DNA from: Thalassolituus sp006212115
Lineage (GTDB): Bacteria; Pseudomonadota; Gammaproteobacteria; Pseudomonadales; Oceanobacteraceae
DNA length: 64,000 nucleotides
Direction: 5' to 3' (one strand)
NCBI RefSeq assembly: GCF_040372045.1
Contig: NZ_BAABWH010000004.1
Made by a program: the position numbers and the translations under genes
Notes under the pieces: model-generated
The model's input: only the letters and a program-made list of their open reading frames with translations
Databases searched by the model: none
Told to the model about the DNA's origin: nothing
In this document: in pieces, positions 52,201-59,357 of the stretch
Numbering within the stretch: position 1 is the stretch's first letter
How the letters are laid out: every line of letters starts with the position of its first letter

Positions 52201-52469
52201 TTACCTTATCAGTACATTCACGCAACCCTGAAGTATCCGGTTTGATTGCTCGCAGTGCTCGCGTTGGCAATGTTTATATTAATCGCGATCAGATTGGGGC
52301 CGTTGTCGGCGTACAACCGTTTGGTGGGTTGGCGCGCTCGGGCACCGGGCCAAAAGCCGGAGGCCCGGATTATGTGAGACGCTTTGCTTGCGAACGCACG
52401 GTAAGTATCAATACCAGTGCCATCGGGGGGAATGCGGAGCTACTACGCAAGCGCCCTACCGAGGACTAA
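49281..52469 (+). CDS. putA: Bifunctional proline dehydrogenase / P5C dehydrogenase
   Basis: A 1062-residue enzyme that oxidises proline to glutamate. The proline dehydrogenase domain (~180-470) has SIKLSALHPRYE, RLVKGAYWDNEIKLAQQRG and FATHNAHT. The aldehyde dehydrogenase domain (~560-1050) has the nucleophile C850 in SAGQRCSALR, E816 in ETGGQNAM, and SPWNFPLAIF. There is no ribbon-helix-helix DNA-binding domain at the start and no extra C-terminal domain, so it is the short bifunctional form that does not repress its own gene. A start behind AGGTGG is used. Confidence 0.95.
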   Translation: MAENFSAERMLTGKMSSMPVSGWMSLIRAGYYTGGCSDETQLVRAMAEQMSEPLMAHASREACRMITELRDHTDELSLFDQFMQEYSLDNDEGLTLMIIAEALLRIPDKASRDAFIRAEISQADWEKHLSHSPSNWVNMATRGLSVSGRMARLKNALGRLITRPGEPVIRNALQYAMQMLGNQFVLGEDISSARAIADRTHSEVSAFSYDMLGEAAVCNDDAEKYLSAYRSALQEIAQQNASGAETGKRPCSLSIKLSALHPRYEDTKKQNVKAELYQRLASLVREARELSVPVTIDAEEADRLVLSLELFEQVLTTDAAGWGEFGLAVQAYSKRALPVLGWLDALAREENVRIPVRLVKGAYWDNEIKLAQQRGLPGYPVFTRKEHTDLSYLACAAFMLKSAQLYPQFATHNAHTLIAVSAMADALSNGISTEDTCEFQRLQGMGEPLYEQWQEKRRDYTRTYAPVGEHKELLPYLVRRLLENGANTSFVHHLWKTDISPEILAASPLDITREHSFAPAKDIPSPADILAPRKNSTGLNLNNRDECDALVAGMQRWQTHQWHARPQVQVSSLTTYQPDVVVRCPFSARDKVGLVQWVHPDDAYAILQTAEHAFKKWNNEPRPAFAALRQTWLYTLADVLEEHRHELITLCVREAGKTLQDAVDEIREAVDFCRYYAGFIDNGFAEPIRLPGPTGELNQLHYEGRGIWLCISPWNFPLAIFIGQITAAIAAGNAVIAKPAEATSLIAARAVELAYSAGIPQELLQCVPGSGPILGDVFCNDRRLAGVAFTGSHKTAHKIAMDLAHRRGPIASFIAETGGQNAMIVDSTALPEQVVKDIIRSAFGSAGQRCSALRVLYLQEDIAEEVIRLLQGAMKELVVGNPGDPATDIGPVISMQAKNALHAHSRYLKSHGKLIAKVEDVPEEGFYVAPAAYEIESISELEDEHFGPILHVIRYRNADLDTVIEDINNTDFGLTLSVHSRNPEVSGLIARSARVGNVYINRDQIGAVVGVQPFGGLARSGTGPKAGGPDYVRRFACERTVSINTSAIGGNAELLRKRPTED

Positions 52470-52491
52470 TTAATACAGAAGGGATGATACT

Positions 52492-53247
52492 TTACTGGCG
52501 ATAAAGTTCTTTATCGTCAGTAAAGATCTTATCTCCCACATTCTCAGCTTGCTTGAGTGCCTTTAGAGAACTTGATCGGAATTCACGCGAATATAATACC
52601 GCGGTAATCAACGCCGACGTTGCCATAAAGAACCACTCAGACACAAACCACGACAACCCCGCCATCGAGAAATAAAACGCACGCAGTCCGTTGTTGTAAC
52701 TGTGGCTGGCCTGATCAATCACCTTCGCACTGTACAGCGCCATGCTGCGACGATCGCCCGGTGTCACCGAATTATCATCCGGCATGGGTGCAGCCCCGAC
52801 CAAGACAGAAGCAAAGCCAAACTGGCGCATCGACCAGGTAAACGTGAAGTAGGCATAGATAAATATCACAACCAACACGGCGAGTTTAAACTCCAACTCA
52901 GTCAGGGTATCGCCTTGCACGAAGGAGACAGTACTGAGCATGTCGCTGATTTTGTCTGTTGCAGTCAGAGCCGTGAGTAAACCAGCGATGATCAGAACGC
53001 ACGAGGACGCGAAAAAGTTTACGTTACGCTCGATGTTGGCCAGCAAGGCGGCATCACCGACGCGAATTTCGCGCTTGAGCATACGTCGCATCCAGTTAAT
53101 ACGATGCACGTGCAATACAGAAGACAATGACGCAGATCGCTTAGCGCGATAGTGAGCAAACTTTGCGTATCCAAACCAACATAGAACCATCCAGACGAGA
53201 CTGACAAAATTCAGAATACCAATCCCTGCAAACTCCATGTCGGACAT
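52492..53247 (-). CDS. DUF599 family membrane protein
   Basis: About 251 residues from the ATG at 53245-53247 (MSDMEFAGIGILNFVSLVWMVLCWFGYAKFAH), behind GAGG; a GTG two codons upstream overlaps the stop of the previous gene (TAGTG). Four to five transmembrane helices and the pattern MRRMLKREIRVGDAALLANIERNVNFFASSCVLIIAGLL...DRRSMALYSAKVIDQASHSYNNGLRAFYFSMAGLSWFVSEWFFM match DUF599. Function unknown. It is the last gene of the ars-led minus-strand run. Confidence 0.85.
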   Translation of the reverse strand: MSDMEFAGIGILNFVSLVWMVLCWFGYAKFAHYRAKRSASLSSVLHVHRINWMRRMLKREIRVGDAALLANIERNVNFFASSCVLIIAGLLTALTATDKISDMLSTVSFVQGDTLTELEFKLAVLVVIFIYAYFTFTWSMRQFGFASVLVGAAPMPDDNSVTPGDRRSMALYSAKVIDQASHSYNNGLRAFYFSMAGLSWFVSEWFFMATSALITAVLYSREFRSSSLKALKQAENVGDKIFTDDKELYRQ

Positions 53248-53252
53248 GAACA

Positions 53253-53792
53253 CTAGGCCTCATTTTTGATCAAGGATACCAGGTAACGGATGCGCTCATC
53301 GGATAGCTGGCGATAGTCGAAATACGGACACACGATGACTCCGTTGTCATTCATTGCGAACCGGCTATCCAGCCATTTTGCACCATCTGTTTTGAAAAAG
53401 CCGCATTCTTCGGCAAACTGTTTTCCCATTAGAATAACTCGACTGCTCGTGCTATCGAGCGCTGTAATATCGGCTTCCAGAAACGCAGGCGCCCCGTAGC
53501 AAAGCGCTACACCACTGCCCGGCTGCAACATGCGAACATCTCTGTAATCCTGCCAGCGACTGAAGTCATCGGTGCCGTTGAATTTCAGCTCATACAGAAA
53601 CTTAGCAAAGACATTAAAAATCTTGCGCCAGTGATTACCTTCATGCGAGTTAATCTGAGCGATATCGCCGTCTGCCAGAGGTAAGACCTCCCCCGGATAG
53701 GCAAAAGGCTCCAACGAGGGGCGATTGGCGAGGTAAACCCGCAATGTCGCCTGCGGGTCTCCCAGCCCAACGTCAGAATTAAATACTGTCAT
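53253..53792 (-). CDS. Hypothetical protein downstream of arsenic genes
   Basis: A 179-residue soluble protein. It starts MTVFNSDVGLGDPQATLRVYLANRPSLEPFAYPGEVLPLADGDIAQINSHEGNHWRKIFNVFAKFLYELKF, then contains VILMGKQFAEECGFF and VIVCPYFDYRQLSDERIRYLVSLI. No signal or membrane segment is seen. Reading LxNRP...YPG near the start and the PYFDYRQLS segment near the end are typical of a marine gammaproteobacterial family of unknown role. It lies 22 bp after acr3 and is followed at once by DUF599. Confidence 0.65.
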   Translation of the reverse strand: MTVFNSDVGLGDPQATLRVYLANRPSLEPFAYPGEVLPLADGDIAQINSHEGNHWRKIFNVFAKFLYELKFNGTDDFSRWQDYRDVRMLQPGSGVALCYGAPAFLEADITALDSTSSRVILMGKQFAEECGFFKTDGAKWLDSRFAMNDNGVIVCPYFDYRQLSDERIRYLVSLIKNEA

Positions 53793-53814
53793 TCAAAGTG
53801 CTTAATCAAAGTAC

Positions 53815-54819
53815 TTATTCAAACCAGTGCTTAGTACGGTTAGCAAAAGCGACCAGAGAGAGCATGACCGGCACTTCAACGAGGACACCGACCACTGTCG
53901 CCAACGCCGCACCAGAGTTCAGACCGAACAAAGCAATAGCCACGGCGACTGCAAGCTCGAAGAAATTACTGGTGCCAATCATACAAGCAGGTGCCGCAAC
54001 GTTATGCTTCAACTTCATGCGTATTGCAATGTAGTAGGTAATGGCAAAGATGCCGTACGTCTGGATCAGTAGTGGAATGGCAATCAGCAGCATGTCTAGC
54101 GGATTTTCGACAATCCGGGGCGCCTGCAAACCGAATAAAATCAGCACTGTAGCTAACAAGCCGAGGATCGAGAGCGGCTTAATGCTGTCCGATAATCGGC
54201 CTACGCCTTCCGCTCCAAGAAGCTTTCGAGTGAGCACACCGGCCAGAAGCGGCAACACCACATACAGCACGACAGATATCAGCAGCGTCTCCCACGGTAC
54301 TTCGATATCAGATATGCCTAATAAAAACCCTGCAATCGGTGCGAAGGCGAAGATCATAATGACGTCGTTTACTGATACCTGCAGCAATGTGTAATTAGCA
54401 TCGCCGCGGGTCAGGTGACTCCAGACAAATACCATAGCGGTACAAGGCGCTACGCCCAACAAAATCATCCCGGCAATGTATTCCTGCGCAGTTTCTGCAG
54501 AAACCAGATCGGCAAAAATGATGTGAAAAAATAACCAGCCCAGAGCGGCCATGCTGAACGGTTTGATCAACCAGTTAACAACTAACGTTAGCGCCAAGCC
54601 TTGTGGCTGCTTTGTGACATCTTTGATCGACGCAAAATCCACCTGCACCATCATGGGATAAATCATTAGCCAGATCAGAATTGCGATCGGCAAATTAACG
54701 TTCGCCACCTCAGCGTCAGCAATAACCTGAAAGGCACCTGGCATGATCAAACCTGCGGTAATACCACCCGCTATAGCAAGACCGACCCAGACCGATAAAT
54801 AACGTTCAAAAATACCCAT
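53815..54819 (-). CDS. acr3: ACR3-family arsenite efflux permease
   Basis: A 334-residue inner-membrane permease with ten hydrophobic helices. The family hallmarks are LIMPGAFQ near the start, PLAILIWLMIYPMMVQVDFASI (as NLPIAILIWLMIYPMMVQVDF), and the conserved cysteine in GVAPCTAMVFVWSHLTRGDANYTLLQVSVND near 126-157, required for arsenite transport. It pushes arsenite out using the proton gradient. The ATG shares a base with the arsC stop (TGATG). It is often labelled arsB, but belongs to the ACR3 and not the ArsB fold family. Confidence 0.93.
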   Translation of the reverse strand: MGIFERYLSVWVGLAIAGGITAGLIMPGAFQVIADAEVANVNLPIAILIWLMIYPMMVQVDFASIKDVTKQPQGLALTLVVNWLIKPFSMAALGWLFFHIIFADLVSAETAQEYIAGMILLGVAPCTAMVFVWSHLTRGDANYTLLQVSVNDVIMIFAFAPIAGFLLGISDIEVPWETLLISVVLYVVLPLLAGVLTRKLLGAEGVGRLSDSIKPLSILGLLATVLILFGLQAPRIVENPLDMLLIAIPLLIQTYGIFAITYYIAIRMKLKHNVAAPACMIGTSNFFELAVAVAIALFGLNSGAALATVVGVLVEVPVMLSLVAFANRTKHWFE

Positions 54820-55301
54820 CAGACTGTTTGCTCCGATACGAGAAGCTGCTTTATTGCCACTTCTAATGATGAGCTATCCATCGCGCTGTCCAGATCTGCA
54901 GAGGCCAGCAGCGCCAGTCGTTGCTGCATCATGGCTCCTACCTCTTTAAATTTCTCTTGCTGCTCTGTTTCCGTCGGCAGTTTAGACGGGTCGGGCAATC
55001 CCCAATGCACTCGCGCTGTCTGCCCAAACCAAACCGGACAGGTTTCTCCAGCTGCACTGTCGCATACGGTAATTACCACGTCAGGGGCGAATGCTTCGTG
55101 ATCGTCCCAGCTTTGGCTGGTCAGTCCATCGGTTGGAATATTTTGACTCTTGAGGTAAGTGAGTGTGCCGGGAAACACCACGCCTGCAGGCTGACTTCCC
55201 GCACTGCGTGCGTCGATCTTACCTGCAGAAATATGCCGGGTAAGTGCCTCGGCTAGAATGCTGCGGCAGCGGTTATGCGTACAGATAAACAAAATTTTCA
55301 T
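54819..55301 (-). CDS. arsC: Arsenate reductase, LMW phosphatase type
   Basis: About 160 residues from the ATG at 55299-55301 (MKILFICTHNRCRSILAEALTRHI); the open frame continues upstream into arsR without support. The phosphatase loop CTHNRCRS (CX5R) is at residues 7-14. Redox cysteines lie in VITVCDSAAGETCPVWFG. It reduces arsenate to arsenite, which Acr3 then exports. The gene is 10 bp after arsR and overlaps acr3 by one base. Whether thioredoxin or glutathione/glutaredoxin is the reductant cannot be told safely. Confidence 0.92.
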   Translation of the reverse strand: MKILFICTHNRCRSILAEALTRHISAGKIDARSAGSQPAGVVFPGTLTYLKSQNIPTDGLTSQSWDDHEAFAPDVVITVCDSAAGETCPVWFGQTARVHWGLPDPSKLPTETEQQEKFKEVGAMMQQRLALLASADLDSAMDSSSLEVAIKQLLVSEQTV

Positions 55302-55311
55302 AGTGTCAGCC

Positions 55312-55632
55312 TCAACAGCAATCAAGTTGGGTTTTATCGGAAAGAAGGTCAGGGAATCGCGCTTTGACAACCGGAATCAGTGTATTGAGCACATCGTGTA
55401 CCCAAGCCGGTAAATCGGGCGCCAGTGAGTAATACACCCATTGCCCGCGCCGTTCCGTGTCGACTACGCCACCTTCGCGAAGAATGGCGAGGTGACGGGA
55501 TACCTTAGGCTGGCTTTGATCCAACAATGCCATCAAGTCGCAGACGCAGCGTGGCCCGGAGGTCATTGCGATCAGCGACGTCAGCCGTGTGTCGTCCGCC
55601 AGAAGCTTCATCAATTCAACTGGTTCCAACAT
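55312..55632 (-). CDS. arsR: ArsR arsenic-responsive repressor
   Basis: About 106 residues from the ATG at 55630-55632 (MLEPVELMKLLADDTRLTSLIAM). The frame stays open to 55770, but that leader is a Val/Met repeat with no protein character. The winged helix with the arsenite site RCVCDLMALLDQSQPKVSRHLAILREGGVV has two of the three usual cysteines (E. coli has CVCDLC; the third is Met here). The C-terminal DCC may add ligands. It represses the operon it leads: arsR-arsC-acr3 and two more genes. Confidence 0.9.
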   Translation of the reverse strand: MLEPVELMKLLADDTRLTSLIAMTSGPRCVCDLMALLDQSQPKVSRHLAILREGGVVDTERRGQWVYYSLAPDLPAWVHDVLNTLIPVVKARFPDLLSDKTQLDCC

Positions 55633-55698
55633 CAGTACCATTACCACTGTCAGCACTATTACCATCGTGCCTTTGGCACGCGTTAAATATACGGGTGA

Positions 55699-55722
55699 CC
55701 ATATATACGTTTTTCCATATAT
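55699..55722. promoter_or_regulatory. Paired CCATATAT motifs upstream of arsR
   Basis: CCATATAT occurs at 55699-55706 and 55715-55722, 16 bp apart, between the arsR start and the divergent gene at 55828. The ATATAT cores are self-complementary. This is a reasonable place for the ArsR operator, but the arrangement is a direct rather than clean inverted repeat, so it is tentative. Confidence 0.35.
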
Positions 55723-55827
55723 GCAAGATTCCCCCGTTATAAACGGCCGGATTGCCCCTTTTTCATGCAACTAAAAGGCTGCTAGTGTTATCACAGACTT
55801 ATTGAAACAGAGCTTTAGGAGCGACGA

Positions 55828-57141
55828 ATGCCACGCGGTAAGTACGACGTCATTATTTTTGGTGCCACTTCTTTTGTGGGTGGCATTCTCACCCGCTACA
55901 TCGCTGAGCAGTACGGCTGGAATAAAGACCTGAAATGGGCGATGGCGGGTCGCTCGGAACGTAAACTACAACAGGTTCGCGGTACCCTGGCACCGATTCT
56001 GGGCGATCAGGCAGGTGATGTTGAGTACATCATCGCCGACGCTGCAGACGAGGCGAGCCTGACTGAGCTTTGCGAGTCCACTCGCGTGATTGTCTCTACT
56101 GTTGGCCCCTACGCGCTGTATGGCGAGCCGCTAGTGAAAGCCTGCGTCGAAACAGGGATCGATTATTGCGACCTGACAGGTGAGCCTCAGTGGATTAAAC
56201 GTATGCTCGACAAGTACGAATCAAAGGCAGCAGAAACCGGCGCACGGATCGTGCACTGCTGTGGTTTTGATTCCATCCCTTCTGATATGGGCGTTCGCCA
56301 CCTTCAGGAGCTGGCTAAAGAGAAAGTTGGGCACACACTCAGCAAAGTTGAGATGCGTGTGAAAGCGGCGAAAGGCGGTATGTCGGGAGGAACCATCGCC
56401 AGTATGTTGCAGCTTACCAAAGAAGTTATGGCCAACCCTTCCCTGAAGAAAGAACTGGCTAACCCCTACTCGCTCTGCCCGCCTGATCACGGCTTCCGAG
56501 CCAAACAACCGGATATCAAAGGTGCGTTTTTCGATCGTGCGTCCAACACCTGGGGAATGCCGTTTATTATGGCGGCAATCAATACGCGCGTCGTACACCG
56601 CACTAATGCACTGCTCGAAAAAGAATACGGCGAACGCTTCCTCTACAACGAAGGTATGCTGACGGGCAAAGGTGCAAAAGGCCGTCGTATGGCTAAAGCG
56701 ATGACGCTTGGGCTGGGTGCCTTTATCGTTGGCGCTGCTATTAAGCCGACCCGCGCGCTGCTCGAAAAATTTGTCCTGCCTAAGCCAGGCCAGGGGCCAT
56801 CACCGAAAGAACAAGAAACTGGTTATTTCGATATCCGTTTCTACGGTTACGATAAAGAGTACAAGCACGGTAAAGAGCCCGTGATTGCCACCAAAGTGAC
56901 CGGCGATAAAGACCCGGGTTACGGTTTTACCGGCAAGATGCTGGGTGAGGCAGCCGTTTGTCTGGCATTGGATTACCACAACCGAGGTAAGAAACGTTGG
57001 GGCAAAGGCGGTTTCTGGACACCGGGATCGCTGTTCGGTGAGGTATTCATGGAGCGCCTGCAAAAGAACGCTAACATGACGTTTGAAGACATCACTCCTG
57101 CTGAATCAACAGACAAGGAGTCTGCCGAGCAAGCCGCTTAA
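55828..57141 (+). CDS. Saccharopine dehydrogenase-like / trans-acting enoyl reductase family protein
   Basis: A 437-residue protein. A Rossmann fold opens it: YDVIIFGATSFVGGILTRYIAEQYGW, and LKWAMAGRSERKL. STVGPYALYGEPLVKACVETGIDYCDLTGEPQW (~95-127) and AARIVHCCGFDSIPSDMGV-like segment (~137-155) follow. These are typical of saccharopine-dehydrogenase-like proteins grouped with mycobacterial trans-acting enoyl reductases. The true substrate in this bacterium is unknown, perhaps a lipid. An AGGAGCG ribosome site precedes the ATG. Confidence 0.88.
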   Translation: MPRGKYDVIIFGATSFVGGILTRYIAEQYGWNKDLKWAMAGRSERKLQQVRGTLAPILGDQAGDVEYIIADAADEASLTELCESTRVIVSTVGPYALYGEPLVKACVETGIDYCDLTGEPQWIKRMLDKYESKAAETGARIVHCCGFDSIPSDMGVRHLQELAKEKVGHTLSKVEMRVKAAKGGMSGGTIASMLQLTKEVMANPSLKKELANPYSLCPPDHGFRAKQPDIKGAFFDRASNTWGMPFIMAAINTRVVHRTNALLEKEYGERFLYNEGMLTGKGAKGRRMAKAMTLGLGAFIVGAAIKPTRALLEKFVLPKPGQGPSPKEQETGYFDIRFYGYDKEYKHGKEPVIATKVTGDKDPGYGFTGKMLGEAAVCLALDYHNRGKKRWGKGGFWTPGSLFGEVFMERLQKNANMTFEDITPAESTDKESAEQAA

Positions 57142-57156
57142 CGCCTGCCCGGAGCG

Positions 57157-57396
57157 TCAATCCGACCCGGATGCACCATCCGGGTCGTTCGCTGCCTTCA
57201 TGGCAAATAAATTGAGTGCAATGTCCTGCTGATTGCTCTGCAAATCACGCAGAGCCTCTCTGATCAGTGCCTGATCAGCTTCCTCGCCTTCTTGTGATGA
57301 TCTTTGCTCCAACACCAACAGAATGTCGTGTAATTGGGCTTCAATTTTACGCAGGCGATGTTCGATACGATGTTCCTCATTATTTCTGTGCTTCAT
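57157..57396 (-). CDS. Small coiled-coil hypothetical protein
   Basis: A 79-residue protein. A strong GGAGAGG site precedes the ATG. The sequence EEHRIEHRLRKIEAQLHDILLVLEQRSSQEGEEADQALIREALRDLQSNQQDIALNLFAMKAAND is charged and largely helical, with heptads that suggest a short coiled coil. No family is recognised. It is the last gene of a minus-strand run (SDR, unknown, HEPN-like) and ends 15 bp from the convergent enoyl-reductase-like gene. Confidence 0.6.
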   Translation of the reverse strand: MKHRNNEEHRIEHRLRKIEAQLHDILLVLEQRSSQEGEEADQALIREALRDLQSNQQDIALNLFAMKAANDPDGASGSD

Positions 57397-57459
57397 AACC
57401 TCTCCTTATGGGGACATACCCGACAAGGTGAGTCTTTGACTGAAATATGAGCAACAGGT

Positions 57460-58149
57460 TCACAGAATTTGGTCAGTAACAACAGGAAAGGCCAGCTCCC
57501 CCCAGTCATCATGAGGATGCTCAAGCATAATGTTCAACACGACCGGGAGGAGAGTCATCAGCAGCCCTGCTCCAGTCTCAACCTGCTCACGATTTACGCG
57601 ACTGTTGAATGTAGCGCCACCGCCAATAACCTGAGCCTTCAGCACCCCAAGACGCTCCAACGTGAGCGCCAACAGCTCCGGTACTTTCTTACGACTGAGG
57701 CAATTCAGTGCCTCAACCGAAGAACGTTCAAAACGGGCTTTCCAATCGCTGACCGAGCCTTGCCTATCTTCCCTACCTTGCCCGCCCTCGCTGCTCAACC
57801 GCTGCGCATCCCAGAAAGGACCGTACACAAACTGGTTTTTTAGCAAGGCTTTGACGGGCCCAGAGTACTGATGCCAGAGCATGTTGTAGATAGCCTGTTC
57901 TTTATCGAGCGCCACCAGACGTTCGATCAGACGCAAAAGCCCATCTTCACCGGCCTGACTCTCGTCCGTCACACTGCAGGCACTCAGCGCAATCCAGGCA
58001 GTAATAAACTGCAGGTCCGCATTACCATCCTGCTCCTTTGCTGCACGCCACCAACTGATGGCGCGGTGCAAACGGGTTGAATGTGCTTCATTGAACAAGT
58101 CGCGCTGTTCGCGCAGCCGCTGATGCAGATCGTCCGGTGTCATCGTCAT
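57460..58149 (-). CDS. HEPN-like protein with altered catalytic motif
   Basis: A 229-residue soluble helical protein. RAISWWRAAKEQDGNADLQFITAWIALSACSV, FVYGPFWDAQRL and GGATFNSRVNREQV...GLLMTLLPVVLNIMLEHPHDDWGELAFPVV follow a HEPN-like family whose members usually carry RNQLVHGGATWNS as the RNase-type RxxxxH motif. Here the same place reads KAQVIGGGATFNS, so both the arginine and the histidine are changed. It is probably inactive as a ribonuclease; it may be a partner or binding protein. It starts 9 bp after the preceding gene. Family assignment is from memory of the pattern. Confidence 0.6.
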   Translation of the reverse strand: MTMTPDDLHQRLREQRDLFNEAHSTRLHRAISWWRAAKEQDGNADLQFITAWIALSACSVTDESQAGEDGLLRLIERLVALDKEQAIYNMLWHQYSGPVKALLKNQFVYGPFWDAQRLSSEGGQGREDRQGSVSDWKARFERSSVEALNCLSRKKVPELLALTLERLGVLKAQVIGGGATFNSRVNREQVETGAGLLMTLLPVVLNIMLEHPHDDWGELAFPVVTDQIL

Positions 58150-58158
58150 CGCAGACTG

Positions 58159-58515
58159 TTAGCCGCAACAGCTGGAGTGGTCGTCGAAGTCCACTGCCAT
58201 GTACAGTTTTGTTTCTGGAAAGGCAGTTGGATACGCAACATAGAAGTGCGTGTCCTGCTCAATCGGCCACCAACATGATGCTGCACGCGGTACGTCCGCC
58301 AAAGCGACACGCTCGATACTGTACTCAAGCTGATACGCTTCTACCTCTGGGCAGTATTCCAGCAACTCCGACGGGAAGCCCTCTACCGAGGTATCCAGCT
58401 TATTCTCGTCGTTCAGCGTCTGTAGCTTCTTTTTCCAATCATCGGCCTGGCTCGCCTCAACAAGAAATTCCGCCAGAAAACGATTGTGAATTTTTTTCAA
58501 TATACGTGGTTTCAT
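58159..58515 (-). CDS. Hypothetical protein with C-terminal Cys pair
   Basis: A 118-residue protein started at the ATG at 58513-58515 (MKPRILKKIHNRFLAEFLVEASQADDWKKKLQ); the longer frame overlaps the SDR gene. It is a soluble alpha-beta protein with VEAYQLEYSIERVALADVPRAASCWWPIEQDTHFYVAYP and ends SSCCG, which could bind metal. No family is recognised. It lies between the SDR gene (25 bp upstream) and the HEPN-like gene. Confidence 0.6.
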   Translation of the reverse strand: MKPRILKKIHNRFLAEFLVEASQADDWKKKLQTLNDENKLDTSVEGFPSELLEYCPEVEAYQLEYSIERVALADVPRAASCWWPIEQDTHFYVAYPTAFPETKLYMAVDFDDHSSCCG

Positions 58516-58540
58516 GAATATCCCGTCTGCGCGTAAAAAG

Positions 58541-59212
58541 TTACCAAGGTAACGGCTGGCCGTTAGAGTGCCAGAACCCACCAGTGGTTTCGAGAGTCAG
58601 CTCATCAATGCGCGACGCAATGCCTGCTGCTGCCTGCTCGGGTGTGATATCACCATTGAAGCCGACCATACGCGTCTGCACGAATCCCGGGTGGATCTGC
58701 GCAACCATAACGCCGTGTTGTTTCAGATCGTTTGCCAGGCTCTTACCAATCGCATTCACGGCGGCCTTAGAGGCACGGTAGCCGTAATAAGCACCAGACG
58801 TATTATCCTCGATAGATCCCATGCGACTGGTGATGTTGGCGATCTTTGTGCCTTCGGCCATTAACGGTAGAAGTTCACGAGCGACCATCAAAGGTGCAAT
58901 AGCATTAACTTCAAACTGTGCCCGGATTCGATCACTGTCGAGGTCGTGCAGGGTTTCGTTGGTGAACAAGCCGGCATTGTTGATCAGTACATCGATCGGA
59001 TCATCCAGGATCTTGTCCAGCACCATCGCGATACTGGGAAGCTGATCTTCCTTGGTGATATCGATATCGGAAAATACCTGATCGGCGATTTCTTCGATCT
59101 CATCATTGGTCTCGCGGCAGATCGCGGTGACAGAGTCGCCCCTTGCCTCGTAGAGTTTGGCCAACGCCAGGCCTATACCCCGGTTAGCACCTGTAATTAC
59201 TATGTTCGCCAT
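58541..59212 (-). CDS. Short-chain dehydrogenase/reductase (CsgA/sniffer-like)
   Basis: A 223-residue SDR from MANIVITGANRGIGLALAKLYEARGDSV; two further codons upstream are in frame. The cofactor site GANRGIG (~8-14), NNAG (~75-78), the catalytic serine in NITSRMGS and the tyrosine-lysine pair in YYGYRASKAA (~145) are all intact. PGFVQTRM follows. It resembles the short C-factor/sniffer-type SDRs; the substrate is unknown. It is the first gene of a minus-strand run. Confidence 0.87.
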   Translation of the reverse strand: MANIVITGANRGIGLALAKLYEARGDSVTAICRETNDEIEEIADQVFSDIDITKEDQLPSIAMVLDKILDDPIDVLINNAGLFTNETLHDLDSDRIRAQFEVNAIAPLMVARELLPLMAEGTKIANITSRMGSIEDNTSGAYYGYRASKAAVNAIGKSLANDLKQHGVMVAQIHPGFVQTRMVGFNGDITPEQAAAGIASRIDELTLETTGGFWHSNGQPLPW

Positions 59213-59306
59213 ACTCACCTCCTGAAGTTAATGCCGCCAGTCTAACGATTATCGGTCGTCACGTCTCGCACATCAAAAGTAGATAACGGTATAAATTAAA
59301 GACAAT

Positions 59307-59333
59307 AAAAAAGCCGCATAAGCGGCTTTTTTT
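59307..59333 (-). terminator. Rho-independent terminator after the desaturase gene
   Basis: AAGCCGC (59311-59317) pairs with GCGGCTT (59322-59328) around an ATAA loop, with A-runs on one side and T-runs on the other, so it works in both directions. It is 25 bp after the desaturase stop. Confidence 0.85.
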
Positions 59334-59357
59334 GCAGAAACAATTTAAAGCAACGGA

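Noticed and set aside
55633..55770. An N-terminal extension of ArsR with repeated Val/Met codons.
   Set aside because: It is a low-complexity GTAATG-like stretch over the promoter region; ArsR proteins start near the ATG at 55632.
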